The notes: generated by a model not told the origin, from the letters alone. DNA of 64,000 bases from Pardosa pseudoannulata (GCA_032207245.1 CM063498.1:90692848-90756847); one strand, 5' to 3'. Counted from the first letter of the stretch, positions 9,801 through 23,440 are shown. Made by a program: numbers and translations.

Positions 9801-12690
9801 TTTAATGAAACTAAACTCATATTGTTGCATTGTTTTACTTTTAAAATATTTCTGGAGAAACTACATTGAATATTTACACAGTTCTTCTATAGATAAACTG
9901 TGTAAGCAAAGTAAAAACTTATAAAATACATTACATTAAAAATTACAATTAAGTAATAGATACACAGTCAAATAGTCTAAAAAATTAGCCTATCGTCTCA
10001 AAAATTATTCTATTTCTCCCAGTAAAAGAGTTTCCAGACTTTCTTACCTTCGTCCTCATAAAAGAAGCTATCAACATCTGCTTATAACAGGCAATTTATA
10101 ATTTTCGATTTTTTTTAAACGCAGAAGAAAAATATTTCTTTTAAATCAAGCAGAACATGTTCTTTGATATGGAATCAAAATGTCGGCTATTAAGAAGAAG
10201 ATATTCTTTCCGATAGTATGTTTTACCTTTTAAAAACATTTTTATAAGAAACTACATTGAATATTTACACAGTTCTTCTGTAGATGAACTGTGTAAGCAA
10301 AGTAAAAACTTATAAAATACATTATATTAAAAACTACTATTAAGCAATAGATACACAGTCAAATAGTCTAAAAAATTAGCCTATCGTCTCAAAAATTATT
10401 CTATTTCTCCCAGTAAAAGAGTTTCCAGACTTTCTTACCTTCGTCCTCATAAAAGAAGCTATCAACATCTGCTTATAACAGGCAATTTATAATTTTCGAT
10501 TTTTTTTAAACGCAGAAGAAAAATATTTCTTTTAAATCAAGCAGAACATGTTCTTTGATATGGAATCAAAATATCGGCTATTGAGAAGATTTTCTTTCCG
10601 ATAGTATGTCTCCTTAATAATAAAAACATTTTTATAAGAAACTTCATTGAATATTTACACAGTTCTTCTATAGATGAAATGTGTAAGCAAAGTAAAAACT
10701 TGTAAAATACAGTATATTAAAAATTACAATTAAGCAATAGATACACAGTCAAATAGTCTTAAAAATTAGCCTACCGTCTCAAAAGTCATTCTATTTCTCC
10801 ATGTAAATGAATTTCCAGACTTTCTTACCTTCATCCTCATAAAAGAAGCGTTCATCATCTGCTTATAACAGGTAATTTATAATTTCTGATATTTTTTTTT
10901 ATCCAATAGGTCGATAGTATAATGAAGCTAAACACAAATATTGAAGTTGCATTTTTTATATAAAACATTTCTGAATTATTTACATTGAATATTTACACAG
11001 TTCTTGTGTAGATGAACTGTGTAAGCAAAGTAAAAACTTGTAAAATACAGAATATTAAAAACTACAACTAAGCAATAGATAACCAAGCAAATAATCTTAA
11101 AATTAGCCTACCGTCTCAAAAGTCATTCCATTTCTCCATGTGAATCAATTTCCAAACTTTCTTACCTTCTTCCTCATAAAAGAAGCGTTCCTCATCTGCT
11201 TATAACAGGTAATTTATAATTTCTGATTTTTTTCTTTTTATCCAGAAGGTTCATAGTTTAATGAAACTAAACTCATATTGTTGCATTGTTTTACTTTTAA
11301 AATATTTCTGGAGAAACTACATTGAATATTTACACAGTTCTTCTGTAGATGAACTGTGTAAGCAAAGTAAAAACTTATAAAATACATTATATTAAAAACT
11401 ACTATTAAGCAATAGATACACAGTCAAATAGTCTAAAAAATTAGCCTATCGTCTCAAAAATTGTTCTATTTCTCCCAGTAAAAGAGTTTCCAGACTTTCT
11501 TACCTTCGTCTTCATAAAAGAAGCTATCAATATCTGCTTATAACAGGCAATTTATAATTTTCGATTTTTCGCTGATATTTCTTTTTATCAAGCAGAACAT
11601 GTTCTTTGTATAATGGAAAACTCAAAATATCGGCTATTGAGAGTTTTCTTTCCGATAGTATGTCTCCTTAATATTAAAACATTTTTAAAAGAAACTTGAT
11701 TGAATATTTACACAGTTCATCTATAGATGAAATGTGTAAGCAAAGTAAAAACTTGTAAAATACAGTATATTAAAAATTACAATTAAGCAATAGATACACA
11801 GTCAAATAATCTTAAAAATTAGTCTACCGTCTCAAAAGTCACTCTATTTCTCCGTGTAAATGAATTTCCAGACTTTCTTACCTTCATCCTCATAAAAGAA
11901 GCGTTCCTCATCTGCTTATAACAGGCAATTTATAATTTCTGATATTTTTTTTATCCAATAGGTCGATAGTATAATGAAAGTAAACACAAATATTGAAGTT
12001 GCATTCTTTTATATAAAACATTTTTGAATTATTTACATTGAACATTTACACAATTCTTGTGTAGATGAACTGTGTAAGCAAAGTAAAATACAGTATATTA
12101 AAAACTACAGCTAAGCAATAGATAACCAGACAAATAATCTTAAAAATTAGCCTACCGTCTCAAAAGTCATTCTATTTCTCCGTGTAAATGAATCTCCAGA
12201 CTTTCTTACCTTCATCCTCATAAAAGAAGCTTTCATCATCTGCTTATAACAGGTAATTTATAATTTCTGATATTTTTCTTTTTATCCAAAAGATCGATAG
12301 TATAATGAAAGTAAACACAAATATTGAAGTTGCATTTTTTTATATAAAACATTTTTGAATTATTTACATTGAATATTTACACAGTTCTTGTGTAGATGAA
12401 CTGTGTAAGCAAGTAAAAACTTTTAAAATACATTATATTAAAAATTACAATTAAGCGATAGATACACAGCCAAATAGTTTTAAAAATTAGCCTACCGTCT
12501 CAAAATTCATGCTATTTCTCCTTGTAATTGAATTTCCAGATTTTCTTAGCTTCGTCTTCATAAAAGAAGCGTTCATCATCTGCTTATAAGAGGCAATTTA
12601 TAATTTCCGGTATTTTTTTTTATCCAGAAGGTCGCTAGTATAATAAAACTATACTTAAATATTTACATTACATTTTTTGCGTTTCAAGTC
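6830..12690. repeat. Tandem satellite with higher-order A-A-B-B structure (about 1,457-bp unit)
   Basis: Using the recurrent CAGTTC landmark (6950, 7361, 7754, 8084, 8422, 8812, 9202, 9542, 9879, 10270, 10660, 10998, 11335, 11713, 12051, 12382), spacings are 411, 393, 330, 338, 390, 390, 340, 337, 391, 390, 338, 337, 378, 338 and 331 bp. Long (A) monomers share a segment with AAGCAGAACATGTT and CCGATAGTATGTCTCC. Short (B) monomers carry instead AGGTCGATAGT followed by AAACACAAATATTGAAG or AAACTCATATTGTTGC. The order A-A-B-B repeats with a period of 1472, 1457 and 1456 bp, then decays to A*-B-B at the right end. Each monomer keeps an inverted repeat around the landmark. No coding potential. 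Confidence 0.95.
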
Positions 12691-13410
12691 TTCGTTAGAA
12701 CATCACGAGGATCTACGCATATTTTTTATCAACAGCTGATAATACTTCATCTTCCATCCTTTATGTTTTAGAACACGGAAAAAAAGTCACATACATTTTT
12801 TTACATTGCCTTAGAGCTCAAGCGGATTATGTCACTAATGTTTCCATTACTTTTGCCCGGTCTCTGTAAAATTCATTTAGTTATTGAAGTAACAGATCGA
12901 AGCTGTGTCAAATGATTTCTGCCACAGTTCCTTCTAGAGAAATAAATCATTATTTCAGCACGTAGTTAATTATCGGTATATTTAATTGAGCTTTCTATAC
13001 TTCCCGGTTCTACCAGAAACGTCCTGAATTTAAAGCCTATCATTGAGTTCCAGAATGTTTAAGACTTGTTTTTGTTCCACTTTTTCGCCATGCTTCTAAA
13101 CATCGTCAACAAAAGAAGCAGGAAATAGAGAATTGTGTGCACATTTTTGTCACGCCAGTTTCCGATTTCGAATTTTGGATAAGGGTCTTTTTTATCTCAG
13201 TTTTTAAATTTTTCAACTTTTAACTGTACGTTGGAAAAAATAAAACTCAACAAAAAATAGTCCATACGGGAAAAGTTGAGTTGTATTTAAAATGAAAAGA
13301 TTATACATGGAAGAATTGAGAATGTATAATAAATAAGGAAATGCCCTTACAGCATTTTAAAGGAAGATTACTAGGAAAATTAAGTTAAAATTTAACGATT
13401 TTATTTATCC
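12690..13410. other. Unassigned spacer between two satellite arrays
   Basis: About 700 bp, less AT-rich than the flanking arrays, with no tandem structure and no ORF I can support. It occurs once in the window. Confidence 0.4.
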
Positions 13411-15010
13411 TTGTAAATTTAGCAAATTAATATTTTTAAAAGATTTGGTATAATATGATATCCAACATTGCCAATTTTTAATTAGTCACAATATATGGGA
13501 TACATGTACAAAATGGAGACGACTCACCACCATAATCAGATATGCCACAGAGAACAGAACGTAGGGATCCAGAGCTGGGAACTAGTAGGCAGTTAACTCA
13601 GGATTCTGTATAAATTTAACAAATTAATATTTTAAAAGATTTGGTATAATATGATATCCAACATTGCCAATTTTTAATTAGTCACAATATATGGGCTACG
13701 TGCACAAAATGGAGACGACTCACAACCATAATCAGATATGCCACAGAGAACAGGACATAAGAATCCAGAGCTGAGAACTAGTAGCCAGTTAACTCAGGAT
13801 TCTTTATAAATTTAACAAATTAATATTTTCAAAAGATTTGGTATAATATGATATCCAACATTGCCAATTTTTAATTACTCACAATATATGGGCTACGTGC
13901 ACAAAATGAAGACGACTCACAACCATAATCAGATATGCCACAGAGAACAGGACATAAGAATCCAGAGCTGAGAACTAGTAGCCAGTTAACTCAGGATTCT
14001 TTATAAATTTAACAAATTAATATTTTCAAAAGATTTGGTATAATATGATATCCAACATTGCCAATTTTTAATTACTCACAATATATGGGCTACGTGCACA
14101 AAATGAAGACGACTCACAACCATAATCAGATATGCCACAGAGAACAGGACATAAGAATCCAGAGCTGAGAACTAGTAGCCAGTTAACTCAGGATTCTTTA
14201 TAAATTTAACAAATTAATATTTTCAAAAGATTTGGTATAATATGATATCCAACATTTCAATTTTTAATTACTCACAATATATGGGCTACGTGCACAAAAT
14301 GGAGACGACTCACAACCATAATCAGAGAACAGGACATAGGGATCCAGAGCTGAGAACTTGTAGCCAGTTAACTCAGGATTCTTTATAAATTTAACAAATT
14401 AATATTTTCAAAAGATTTCGTATAATATGATATCCAACATTGCCAATTTTTAATTAGTCACAATATATGGGCTACGTGTAGAAAATGGAGACGACTCACC
14501 CCCATAATCAGAGAACAGGACATAGGGATCCAGAGCTGAGAACTTGTAGCCAGTTAACTCAGGATCCTTTATAAATATAGCAAATTAATATTTTCAAAAG
14601 ATTTGGTATAATATGATATCCAACATTGCCAATTTTTAATTAGTCACAATATATGGGCTACGTGTACAAATTGGAGACGACTCACCACCATAATCAGATT
14701 AAATTACAGAGAACAGGACATAGGGATCCAGAGCTGGGAACTAGTAGGCAGTTAACTCAGGATTCTGTATAAATTTAGCAAATTAATATTTTAAAAGATT
14801 TGGTATAATACGATATCCAACATTGCCAATATTTAATTAGTCACAATATCTGTGCTATGTGTACAAAAAGGAGATAACACATCACCCTAATCCCATAAGC
14901 CATAAAGATATGGTCATTGGGATCCAAAGCTGGGAACTAGTAGCCTGAGGATCCTTTATAAATTTAAAACTGAGCATCCTTTAAAAATTTAGCAAAAAAA
15001 TGATGTCCCT
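13410..15010. repeat. Second tandem satellite, about 197-bp monomer, at least eight copies
   Basis: The landmark GATATCCAACATT recurs at 13457, 13653, 13850, 14047, 14244, 14429, 14615 and 14812. Spacings are 196, 197, 197, 197, 185, 186 and 197 bp; the shorter ones lack the ATATGCCAC segment. The monomers starting at 13850 and 14047 look identical base for base, indicating recent local duplication, while the ends of the array (from about 14880 to 15160) are strongly diverged. A lone diverged copy lies at 17565-17725. No coding potential. Confidence 0.95.
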
Positions 15011-15185
15011 GATTTTTCAGTTTTTTTATTTGTATTAAGTGTACAAAAAGGAGACCACTCACTGGTATAATCGCACCAACCACAGTGATAGGAGAATTGG
15101 GATCCATTAGCCCCAGCTTAGAATCTGGGAGCTGATGGATCCAGAGCTAATATTTGGTAACCAGTTAACTAGAAATCCATTATTT

Positions 15186-15420
15186 TGAAGCTATATCTGC
15201 TGTCTCGAACTGCTAAATCTGTTTCTATACTTTCTTACAATCCAGGAATGATCTCATCTTGGGAAATAAGAAACTTTTCAACTGAGGAAATGTGCTCTTT
15301 TCCAATGTTCCTTTATTTCCCCATATGTGCTGCCTCCAAAAGCACGTTAACCGGAGATCTTTTCCTGAGACATATTGGTTCCTCCTGGGGCAGATCTTGG
15401 CTCTCTTTTAAAATAATGGC
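15186..15420 (-). pseudogene. Possible degenerate coding fragment, unrecognised
   Basis: The minus strand has one frame that reads as plausible protein (QEEPICLRKRSPVNVLLEAA, then SVEKFLISQDEIIPGL) but contains two TAA stops within about 75 codons. The plus strand also has an 81-codon frame over the same bases, so the coding strand is uncertain. I do not recognise a family. It could be a retroposed gene fragment or chance. Confidence 0.2.
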
Positions 15421-15579
15421 GTGTAAGTAAGGACATCATTAAACTGTTTGTCACCGTTTTGTCCCTGTTTTTACTTCGTTGGAACCTCGGCTTCCTTGTA
15501 GGTTTGGTAACGATATTTTAGACGACTGAAACGAAATCAGTGGGACCTCCTATAAGAGGTTTAGGAAAAACACACAATA

Positions 15580-16303
15580 TTATACTGTGAAGACTCCCCG
15601 TTGTCCGGAGCAAATGACAAAGCAGCTGATCGGTTCCCACCTGTTTGCAAGGACAATAGCGGGGCGTCGCAGAGTCTGGGATCTTGGCAATCGAAATGAA
15701 TAGAATTTACACCCCTGATGGATCGCGTTAATGAATCCTCGAGAATTCCGAAATCGGGACAGCCAGCAAATGAGAATTCAGCTAAAAAATCTAACTGTAA
15801 CTTTAGCTAGAGTTCTCAAGTAACTGGGATCTTAACTGACCCAAAAAACAGTTGGCGGGACCGTAAGTGACTCCCAGGTATAAAAAGGCCTACAATTTTG
15901 CGACTCAGGGGTTTTCGACATTTTTTTACGGAGGTGCTTGACCTTTTGGAGGCTTTCGTGTTTTTTAACAAAACCAGCTTTCTAGTTCGGGAGATTCGTA
16001 AAGTCCGCTCATATAGAGAGCGGCAGAGTCTCGGATACCGAACGGGGTCTAAATTGGGTTTTTATTGCACCCTGGAAAACCTCCCCACTTGTATGATATT
16101 ATTAAATTTCTTTTTCTTTCGATTGTGATCGTCGTGAGGAAGTTATACTGGCAACCATCCTTTGCAGTTCTACATGATTTGGGAATTAACATTTCTTGTA
16201 AATAGTCGTAGTTAATCAATAATAAAAGTAATTTCCAATTTTATCTTTGACTGTGATCCATTCTTCACGTTACCTCTCACTCGAGAACATTGAAGGCGGC
16301 ACA
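15580..16303 (+). repeat. LTR-like repeat, copy 1 (solo LTR candidate)
   Basis: It matches 29,375-30,135 along its length, in the same orientation. It contains a clear core promoter: TATAAAAA at 15880-15887 in a GC-richer context, followed about 25-30 bp later by CGACTCAGGGG. A promoter inside a dispersed repeat, an AATAAAAG block near 16221, and a shared end (GCGGCACAATAC here, GTCGTCACAATCC in the other copy) fit a solo LTR. I could not find matching short target duplications, and the left boundary is set only by where homology with copy 2 begins. The element class (Gypsy or Pao) is not determined. Confidence 0.5.
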
Positions 16304-16312
16304 ATACATTTA

Positions 16313-17134
16313 CTAGAATATAGACCGTCATATGACGGGATCACTAAAATTTTTAATTTTCCAGAATTGCAAAGTCCCCTATGAGGCAGGTAAAAAAAAT
16401 TTGTTTTTTTTTGGCTGAGAATTATCTAGTACACATTCAATAATTTGTTTATTTTCACACTCCTGTAAAGTTTTCCGATATTGTAAATGCAGTTTAGAAT
16501 AAGGTTGAATTTATTTAGAAAGATAATTCAGAGTTTTCTTAGCTACCTCGAAATTATCGTTAAATTCTTCCCAATTTTTATTGCCACAGTAATTAATGGA
16601 AGTAAATGAATGAAATTATCATTTCACTACATTCACTACAGTCTTGAGGTAGATAGAATTTGTCGTTAATACCAATGATAAAATTTTCATTGCAACAAAA
16701 GTAATCGATGATTAAATTTAAAATTATCACATATGTACCTAATATATTATTAAGCCAAATATAAAAGAAAATTATTTACGTAATATCAAAGTTCAGTGAT
16801 AAAACGTCTGAAAATAATGTAGACGATAATTAAATAATTTAAAATAAGAAATGATTGAATGAAATGGTTAAAGGAATGGCGTCATAATGCTAGAAAAAAA
16901 TGTTATTTTTACCTATTTATTATGTAATAAATTGATAAATTTAATTAAAGAATATTTATGCCAATTTATTTTAGAATCGGATCGATAGTTTAGAAGAACT
17001 TTACTCGGTTTGAATTTTGCTAACCCTAACTCATCAAGAATTCAATATGGATGCCTCTATCCATTCCAGGTCCAACCACTTCATAAATTCGAGAACAGAC
17101 GGACAGATAACTTAGGCTATTATTATATAGGGGA
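16313..17134 (-). mobile_element. Non-autonomous Helitron, copy 1
   Basis: On the minus strand the 3' end reads a hairpin (CCGTCATATGACGG, a perfect palindrome) followed about 8 nt later by CTAG and then T. These are the Helitron 3' signature (hairpin, CTRR, insertion before T). The 5' end on the minus strand is TCCCCTATATAATAATAG preceded by A. The copy at 22,072-22,989 matches at both ends and through most of the interior. No Rep/helicase coding is present, so it would depend on an autonomous relative. The left edge abuts the LTR-like repeat. Confidence 0.75.
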
Positions 17135-17564
17135 TTTGAACATGAATAGTGTTTTCACGTAAAATATATAAAACTCTGAAATTTACAAGAAAAGAAATTT
17201 TTATCAAAACAGAAAATAATAATAAAAATTAATCGTCCTAAATCCTTTTATAAGTGCCCTTAATATGTTAGCCAATTATTAACTTTTTTCACTACAAATT
17301 TAGAATTTAGGGAGAAATAAAAGTGGGTATTGATTTTCTCTTACATTAAATTCATATTTAATAAAAGGGATTTGATATTAATGTTCTAACAATGTTTTTC
17401 GATGTTTCCCAATTTTAAACTTCTGTAACTCAAAAAGAAACTTTTAGTAAAAAAAGATAAAAACCAGTTTTATGACAAATACATTACATTTATAAATAAG
17501 GTCCCAAAATTGAAGAGACTGAGCAGGATAAACTGAGGAGAGACAAAAGGTAAAAGAAAACGAC
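17135..17564. other. Unassigned AT-rich spacer
   Basis: No ORF or repeat recognised. It lies between a Helitron and a relic satellite monomer. Confidence 0.35.
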
Positions 17565-17725
17565 TCATCCTCATAATCAAGTTAACTACAGAGGTAGGAG
17601 TGTTGGGATCCAGACCTAGGAGCTAGTAGTTATTTAACTTGGGATCCTTTATAAGTTTAGCAAGTTAATATCTTCAAAAGTTTTTATATAAAATGATGTT
17701 CAACAGTACCAGTTTTTAAATATAC
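17565..17725. repeat. Isolated diverged monomer of the 197-bp satellite
   Basis: It shares the order CGACTCA, CATAATCA, CAGAG, GGGATCCAGA, CTAGTAG, ATCCTTTATAA and TTTAGCAA with the 13.4-15.0 kb array, with many substitutions. It sits 2.5 kb outside the array. Confidence 0.7.
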
Positions 17726-17998
17726 CCAATAAGCATTACATTAATAAATAATGTCCAGGAATTCTGGAAACATTTTACAGTTCCAACAAGTGTAAAATAT
17801 GATTTTTAAGCTTTAAAATAAGAATTTACAACATAATGTATACAGGTTTTAGTTAAATTAAATAATAAATCAGTTTGAAAATTTATTTTTATTTTAAAAC
17901 ATATTTCTAGGTTGCTTTTTCAGGATTAAAGAAATGTGTCTTAGATCAAGTTCTGACCTTCTATCCTTTGCAATGTTCTCACATGAAATTCAGAGGGG

Positions 17999-18185
17999 TT
18001 GGTTTTGTTTGGTTTGGATTTAGAGTGCTACGGTCTACTTTTTGGAACACGAGGGCTAATGAGACCGGAACCTACTGCTTAAAGCCGATTCCGACAAGCT
18101 ACGAACATCCAAGTCATAGTGGGATTCGAATGCACAAACTCAGGTTCCTGAGGCCAGCGCCTTAACCATTCTGCCATCTTTCGGC
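17999..18185 (-). mobile_element. tRNA-derived SINE (family SINE-1), complete with target-site duplication
   Basis: Read on the minus strand, the element begins with a tRNA-like head: GATGGCAGAATGGTTAAGGC (A box) and, about 40 nt on, GCATTCGAATCCC (B box). A body follows with GACTTGGATGTTCG and CTCATTAGCCCTCG. It is flanked by GAAATTCAGAGGGG (17985-17998) and GAAATTCAGAAGGG (18186-18199), a 14-bp duplication with one mismatch, so the ends are exact. Length is 187 bp. By family, such elements are transcribed by RNA polymerase III and mobilised by a LINE in trans. Related copies are at 58,252 and 60,285, with tail fragments at 36,341 and 55,037. Confidence 0.88.
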
Positions 18186-18199
18186 GAAATTCAGAAGGG

Positions 18200-19140
18200 C
18201 AAGTGGGGGTTGCGATTAACTTGAAGATTGGTAGAAATTCTTGGAAAGAGAGACACCTGTAAGCTATCTTGTAGCAAGTATGTGCTCTCTAACTGTACAA
18301 GTGTGTAAATAATGCAAATAGAACTAGAACTTGAATACTGATTTTGAAATTTGATAAAAAGTTTTCTCTGTGGTTGCAGCCCCCATGAGGTCTTTTAAAT
18401 ATTACCACTCGGACGCTATCAAAATATTTACCATTTACGTTACAGTTGCCGATCTTCAAACTGGTGAAGTAGCTCGTTTTTTACTCTATTCTACGAAGTT
18501 AAGGAATAATTGTGATACTAAAAACTCCCATTGTTTAGATATCAATGAAAATACTCATTTTGGACATGCCTGAACTAGTTGTAACAAGTTTCAGATATAC
18601 CTTTGTGCAAGTAAATTTAATTCAATCATTTTGATCATCTTTGAGCTCACTTTGACTAGATCACTTAACGTCTGTATGTATGTCTCTCGTATAACTATAA
18701 AATGATCAGCCGTTGAAGGTTAAAACTTTGAATTTGGGACTGAAACATCCCACACCCGCAGCCAATCAAAATAAGTTTAGGGCTACCAAACAGCCACCAC
18801 AGCAGGTAGGAAAAACCTTCTCAATTAATTGCTTTCAAAAACATTGTTGCATACAATTTAGATTGGCTAAACATTTTGCATATTTTTTAAGTAAAATTTT
18901 TAAATAATTGTAAAAAATGCAACGTAGAAGTCAGTACAAAAAGCCATGTGGTAGCCACATCACATTTGTTTTTGAAGATTTTTGATAATTTTTAAAATGT
19001 TACTTGCTACTTTTTCATAGATTATTTTTCATAGATTCTTACAAAATATCTACCATACACTCCTTTTATAATATATATACATGTAATATTAAAATACCTT
19101 ATTTACTTATTTTAATAATAATTTAATATCAATTTAACTT
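18200..19140. other. Unassigned; weak ORF at 18370-18573 (+)
   Basis: A 67-codon plus-strand frame follows a pyrimidine-rich tract ending in TTGCAG, which could be a splice acceptor. The peptide has no motif I recognise and no donor or second exon could be tied to it. The rest is AT-rich with no visible repeat. Confidence 0.2.
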
Positions 19141-19455
19141 TTGTTCTTAAAGTACGTTCGGGGTTTGTGTGGTAATTCTGATTTTTCCCTCCAGACACTC
19201 TATAGACTTTATTCAGCTGCTCTCTGTACTACTTTAGCCAACAGTTATCGCGTTCTCTTTAAACATGGGTATTTTTTTTTATCCCATTATCACTTGAGCT
19301 TAGGGATTATTCGTAGTGTTTTTACCTTAGGAATCCCTACTTGAAAAGTGTATGTGCGGGATCACATTGTCTATGAGCACGAGGTTTGCCTGTTGTATGG
19401 ATTTCATGTTTCTTACCAGAAATAAACTGTGTTGTGATTTAGAATGAGTCTCGCC
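19141..19455 (+). repeat. Possible LTR fragment
   Basis: A GC-richer block with TCTATAGACTTTATTCAGCT and AATAAACTGTG near its right end, followed by GAGTCTCGCCCATATTACA. The layout resembles the R-U5 part of an LTR with a poly(A) signal. No second copy exists in the window, so this is weak. Confidence 0.25.
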
Positions 19456-19460
19456 CATAT

Positions 19461-19479
19461 TACATACATACATACATAT

Positions 19480-19519
<40 letters not shown>
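19461..19519. repeat. (TACA)n/(TA)n microsatellite
   Basis: Imperfect TACATACATA passing into a pure TA run. Confidence 0.95.
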
Positions 19520-19522
<3 letters not shown>

Positions 19523-20076
19523 ATATGTCAAAATTATTTCACTTTAATATTTTTTTTTAAAAACCTCCTCTCTCCCATTCTAGTTACTTAAAATCTATTT
19601 TCCCAGCCTCAAAATGTCTTAATCAAAGGAGTGTCCCCGACTTAAAATTCTTCCCCCTCAATCCTTAAAAGAATTTCCCAAAGCTTTCTGTCCAATAGAT
19701 GTAAATTTTTTGTCCATTCAACACGTTTTCCAGCCGTCGCCGGCAAATAGCTCAGCTTTTCTCTCGACTTAACAGTTAAATAAGCTGACTAAGTTTCTTG
19801 TCCGGTGGGAAAATTCTGTCAGTCTTCGCTCTTGGGTGCACCTCTGTTAGAGCAAAGTGTTTTTCGTGTTATTCTCTTGTATGTCGTTGACTGGTAAAGA
19901 TCTCATTTTTAGAAGGTAATGAATAAACTTTAAGTTTCGCTACGAACTATGCCTGTTCTTTTTACCAAAATGGCTGGGGGGCGGGGCAGTGATTCTCCTC
20001 AGCAGTGCTACGGCGCAGCTCTGGGGATGAGCCTCAGGGTGTTGTACTACGGTACCTCACCTAGGACAGCTATCAG

Positions 20077-21287
<1,211 letters not shown>

Positions 21288-21742
21288 GCTATCAGCCTCC
21301 TCTTGGCGCCCCCTGGTAACTAGGAGTGTCCCTCCTAGGCCAATGATAGCCGTCTGCAACCTCAAGGGGTATACCTCCTTTAGGTATACTCGGGTTTCAC
21401 GAACCCGGGGTTTCCTGAGTGATCTTTCTCTTCAGACTTCCCTGGTAGTCTCGAACTTACTTTGTAGTATTGTTCCTTACTGGGGTCGTCAACATTATTC
21501 TCGAACCATGACGGAACTCTTGTAGGCCAGCAACACCTTGTGGTGTGGTGGTTACCGTCGTGGCGATCGGTTATCAGTTTTCCGTATGGCTTCGGCCGGG
21601 TCGGGGTACGAATACACTTACCAAAATGGCTCGACTGCAATTTAATTAAATAGCTTAGGTTTCTCATTGTCCAGTATCCCGGGCAAGTAAAAATAATAAG
21701 GGCTATAATTTCAAATGTGTCCAGCAGTTGTATAATTGCTGG

Positions 21743-21842
<100 letters not shown>

Positions 21843-22071
21843 CATGCATATATTTTCATATATAAGGGAAAGTATTGTAAACTATTGTAGTGAATTTGTA
21901 TGAAATCCCGAAGACTGTCCCTTAAGAAATATAATGTCACGAACATTCCCGTAATCTCAGAGTTCAAAGATACCGACGTAAATTTTTAAACGAAAAACCT
22001 CATTAAGGCGTAAGTAAAAAACACTTTTTGTACTATCCAATGTATGTCTACCTTATAATTATTATTCTTTA

Positions 22072-22989
22072 CTAGCATATAGCCCGTCAAATGACGGGAT
22101 CAGTAAAATTTTTAATTTTCCAGAATTGTAAAGTACTCTATGAGGAAGGTAAAAAAAAAGGATTGTTTTTTGGTTGAGAAATATCTGGTACACGTTCAAT
22201 AATTTGTTTATCTTTACTGACCGCATGTTAGTTGCCAAGCTTAATTTATATTGTCCTATTACGTGATAGGATAAACAGCACAGCTTTTAATATTGACAGT
22301 GATTATTTGGCGGTATACATGGATGATGTCCAAAATTGAGAGAATCGATTGCAAACTGTATGGTTATGTATAAAAGACAAACACACAAACGAACAAACTT
22401 CTTAATTTTCAAACATATATAACTTAAACGCTAGCTATTTATTAGTCCGTGAAATAGATTCCTAGACTTTTGTGAAAATAATTTGTTGTTCATACGGGCG
22501 ATAAAATTTTCATTGCAACAAAAAAAATCGATGATTAAATTTAAAATTATCACATATGTGTACCTAATCTATTATTTAAGCCAAATATAAAAGAAAATTA
22601 TTTACGTAATATCTAAGTTCCGTAATAAAATGTATAAAAATAATGCAGACGATATTTAAATAATTAAAAATAAGAAATGATTAAAAGAGATGGTTAAAGG
22701 AATGACGGCATCATGCTAGAAAAAAATGTTTTTTTCATCTACTTATAATGTGGTAAATGGATGAATTTAACCTTGGCCTGCTTTTAACCAAGGAAAATAG
22801 GGATTGAAATAATGTCATTAAATGATCGAAAAAGGGGGAAAAGGGTGGATTTCAAACGTTTTTGAACTCGCTTTGAATTTTGCTAACCCTAATTTATGAA
22901 GAATCCAATATGGCGTCTATCCATTCCAGGCCCAACAGCTTCAAAAATCCGAGGACAGACAACTTAGGCTATTATTATATAGGGGAGGA
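22072..22989 (-). mobile_element. Non-autonomous Helitron, copy 2
   Basis: On the minus strand the 3' end has the hairpin CCCGTCATTTGACGGG, then CTATATG, CTAG and host T. The 5' end is TCCTCCCCTATATAATAATAG preceded by A. The interior matches 16,313-17,134 over most of its length, with extra sequence near 22,240-22,440 and 22,770-22,860. No protein coding was seen. The 5' terminus could be three bases shorter, since both positions start with TC. Confidence 0.75.
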
Positions 22990-23440
22990 TTTCTGGTCGC
23001 ACTGTATCGGTGGGCACATAAATTTTTATACCCTTTTGGGTAGGCAGTGCCCGGTCCGAGTTTTTGAACTCCCAACAAGATAAAGGAAAAATTACATATC
23101 CTGTGGTCTTTCGACATACAATTACAAGCTTTGAAATTTTACTATACAATACAACATATTTTCCACGATAATCTAAGAATTAAGATTAATTCTTAGATTA
23201 TTGTGATTAACTACATTTTCTGTTCAAAATATTAGAACTTCGTAGTAACAAAGGAATAGTTTCCATTGAATTCGTTATAAATATCTAAATATTCGTATAT
23301 AAATCTCGTTTCTGTCAGTTTAGGACCCACTTTGTTTGTGTGTATGTCGCTAGGGAGTAGTACATGCCGCCTATACGGTACTCCCATAATGAAATGGTCA
23401 ACAAAATTCATGCCCATGTATAGAATAATTAACAGGCGAG
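22990..23440. other. Unassigned, with a near-perfect palindrome at 23168-23201
   Basis: The sequence holds an inverted repeat with 16-bp perfect arms (ATAATCTAAGAATTAA) separated by 2 nt. No gene is evident. Confidence 0.5.

Noticed and set aside
6830..12690. Regularly spaced repeats as a CRISPR array
   Set aside because: Units of 330-411 bp, no short repeats with unique spacers, no cas genes, and a eukaryotic context.
17999..18185. tRNA gene
   Set aside because: The A and B boxes belong to a SINE with TSD; the cloverleaf is degenerate and followed by a SINE body. The same reasoning applies at 25,450-25,537 and about 31,940-32,000.
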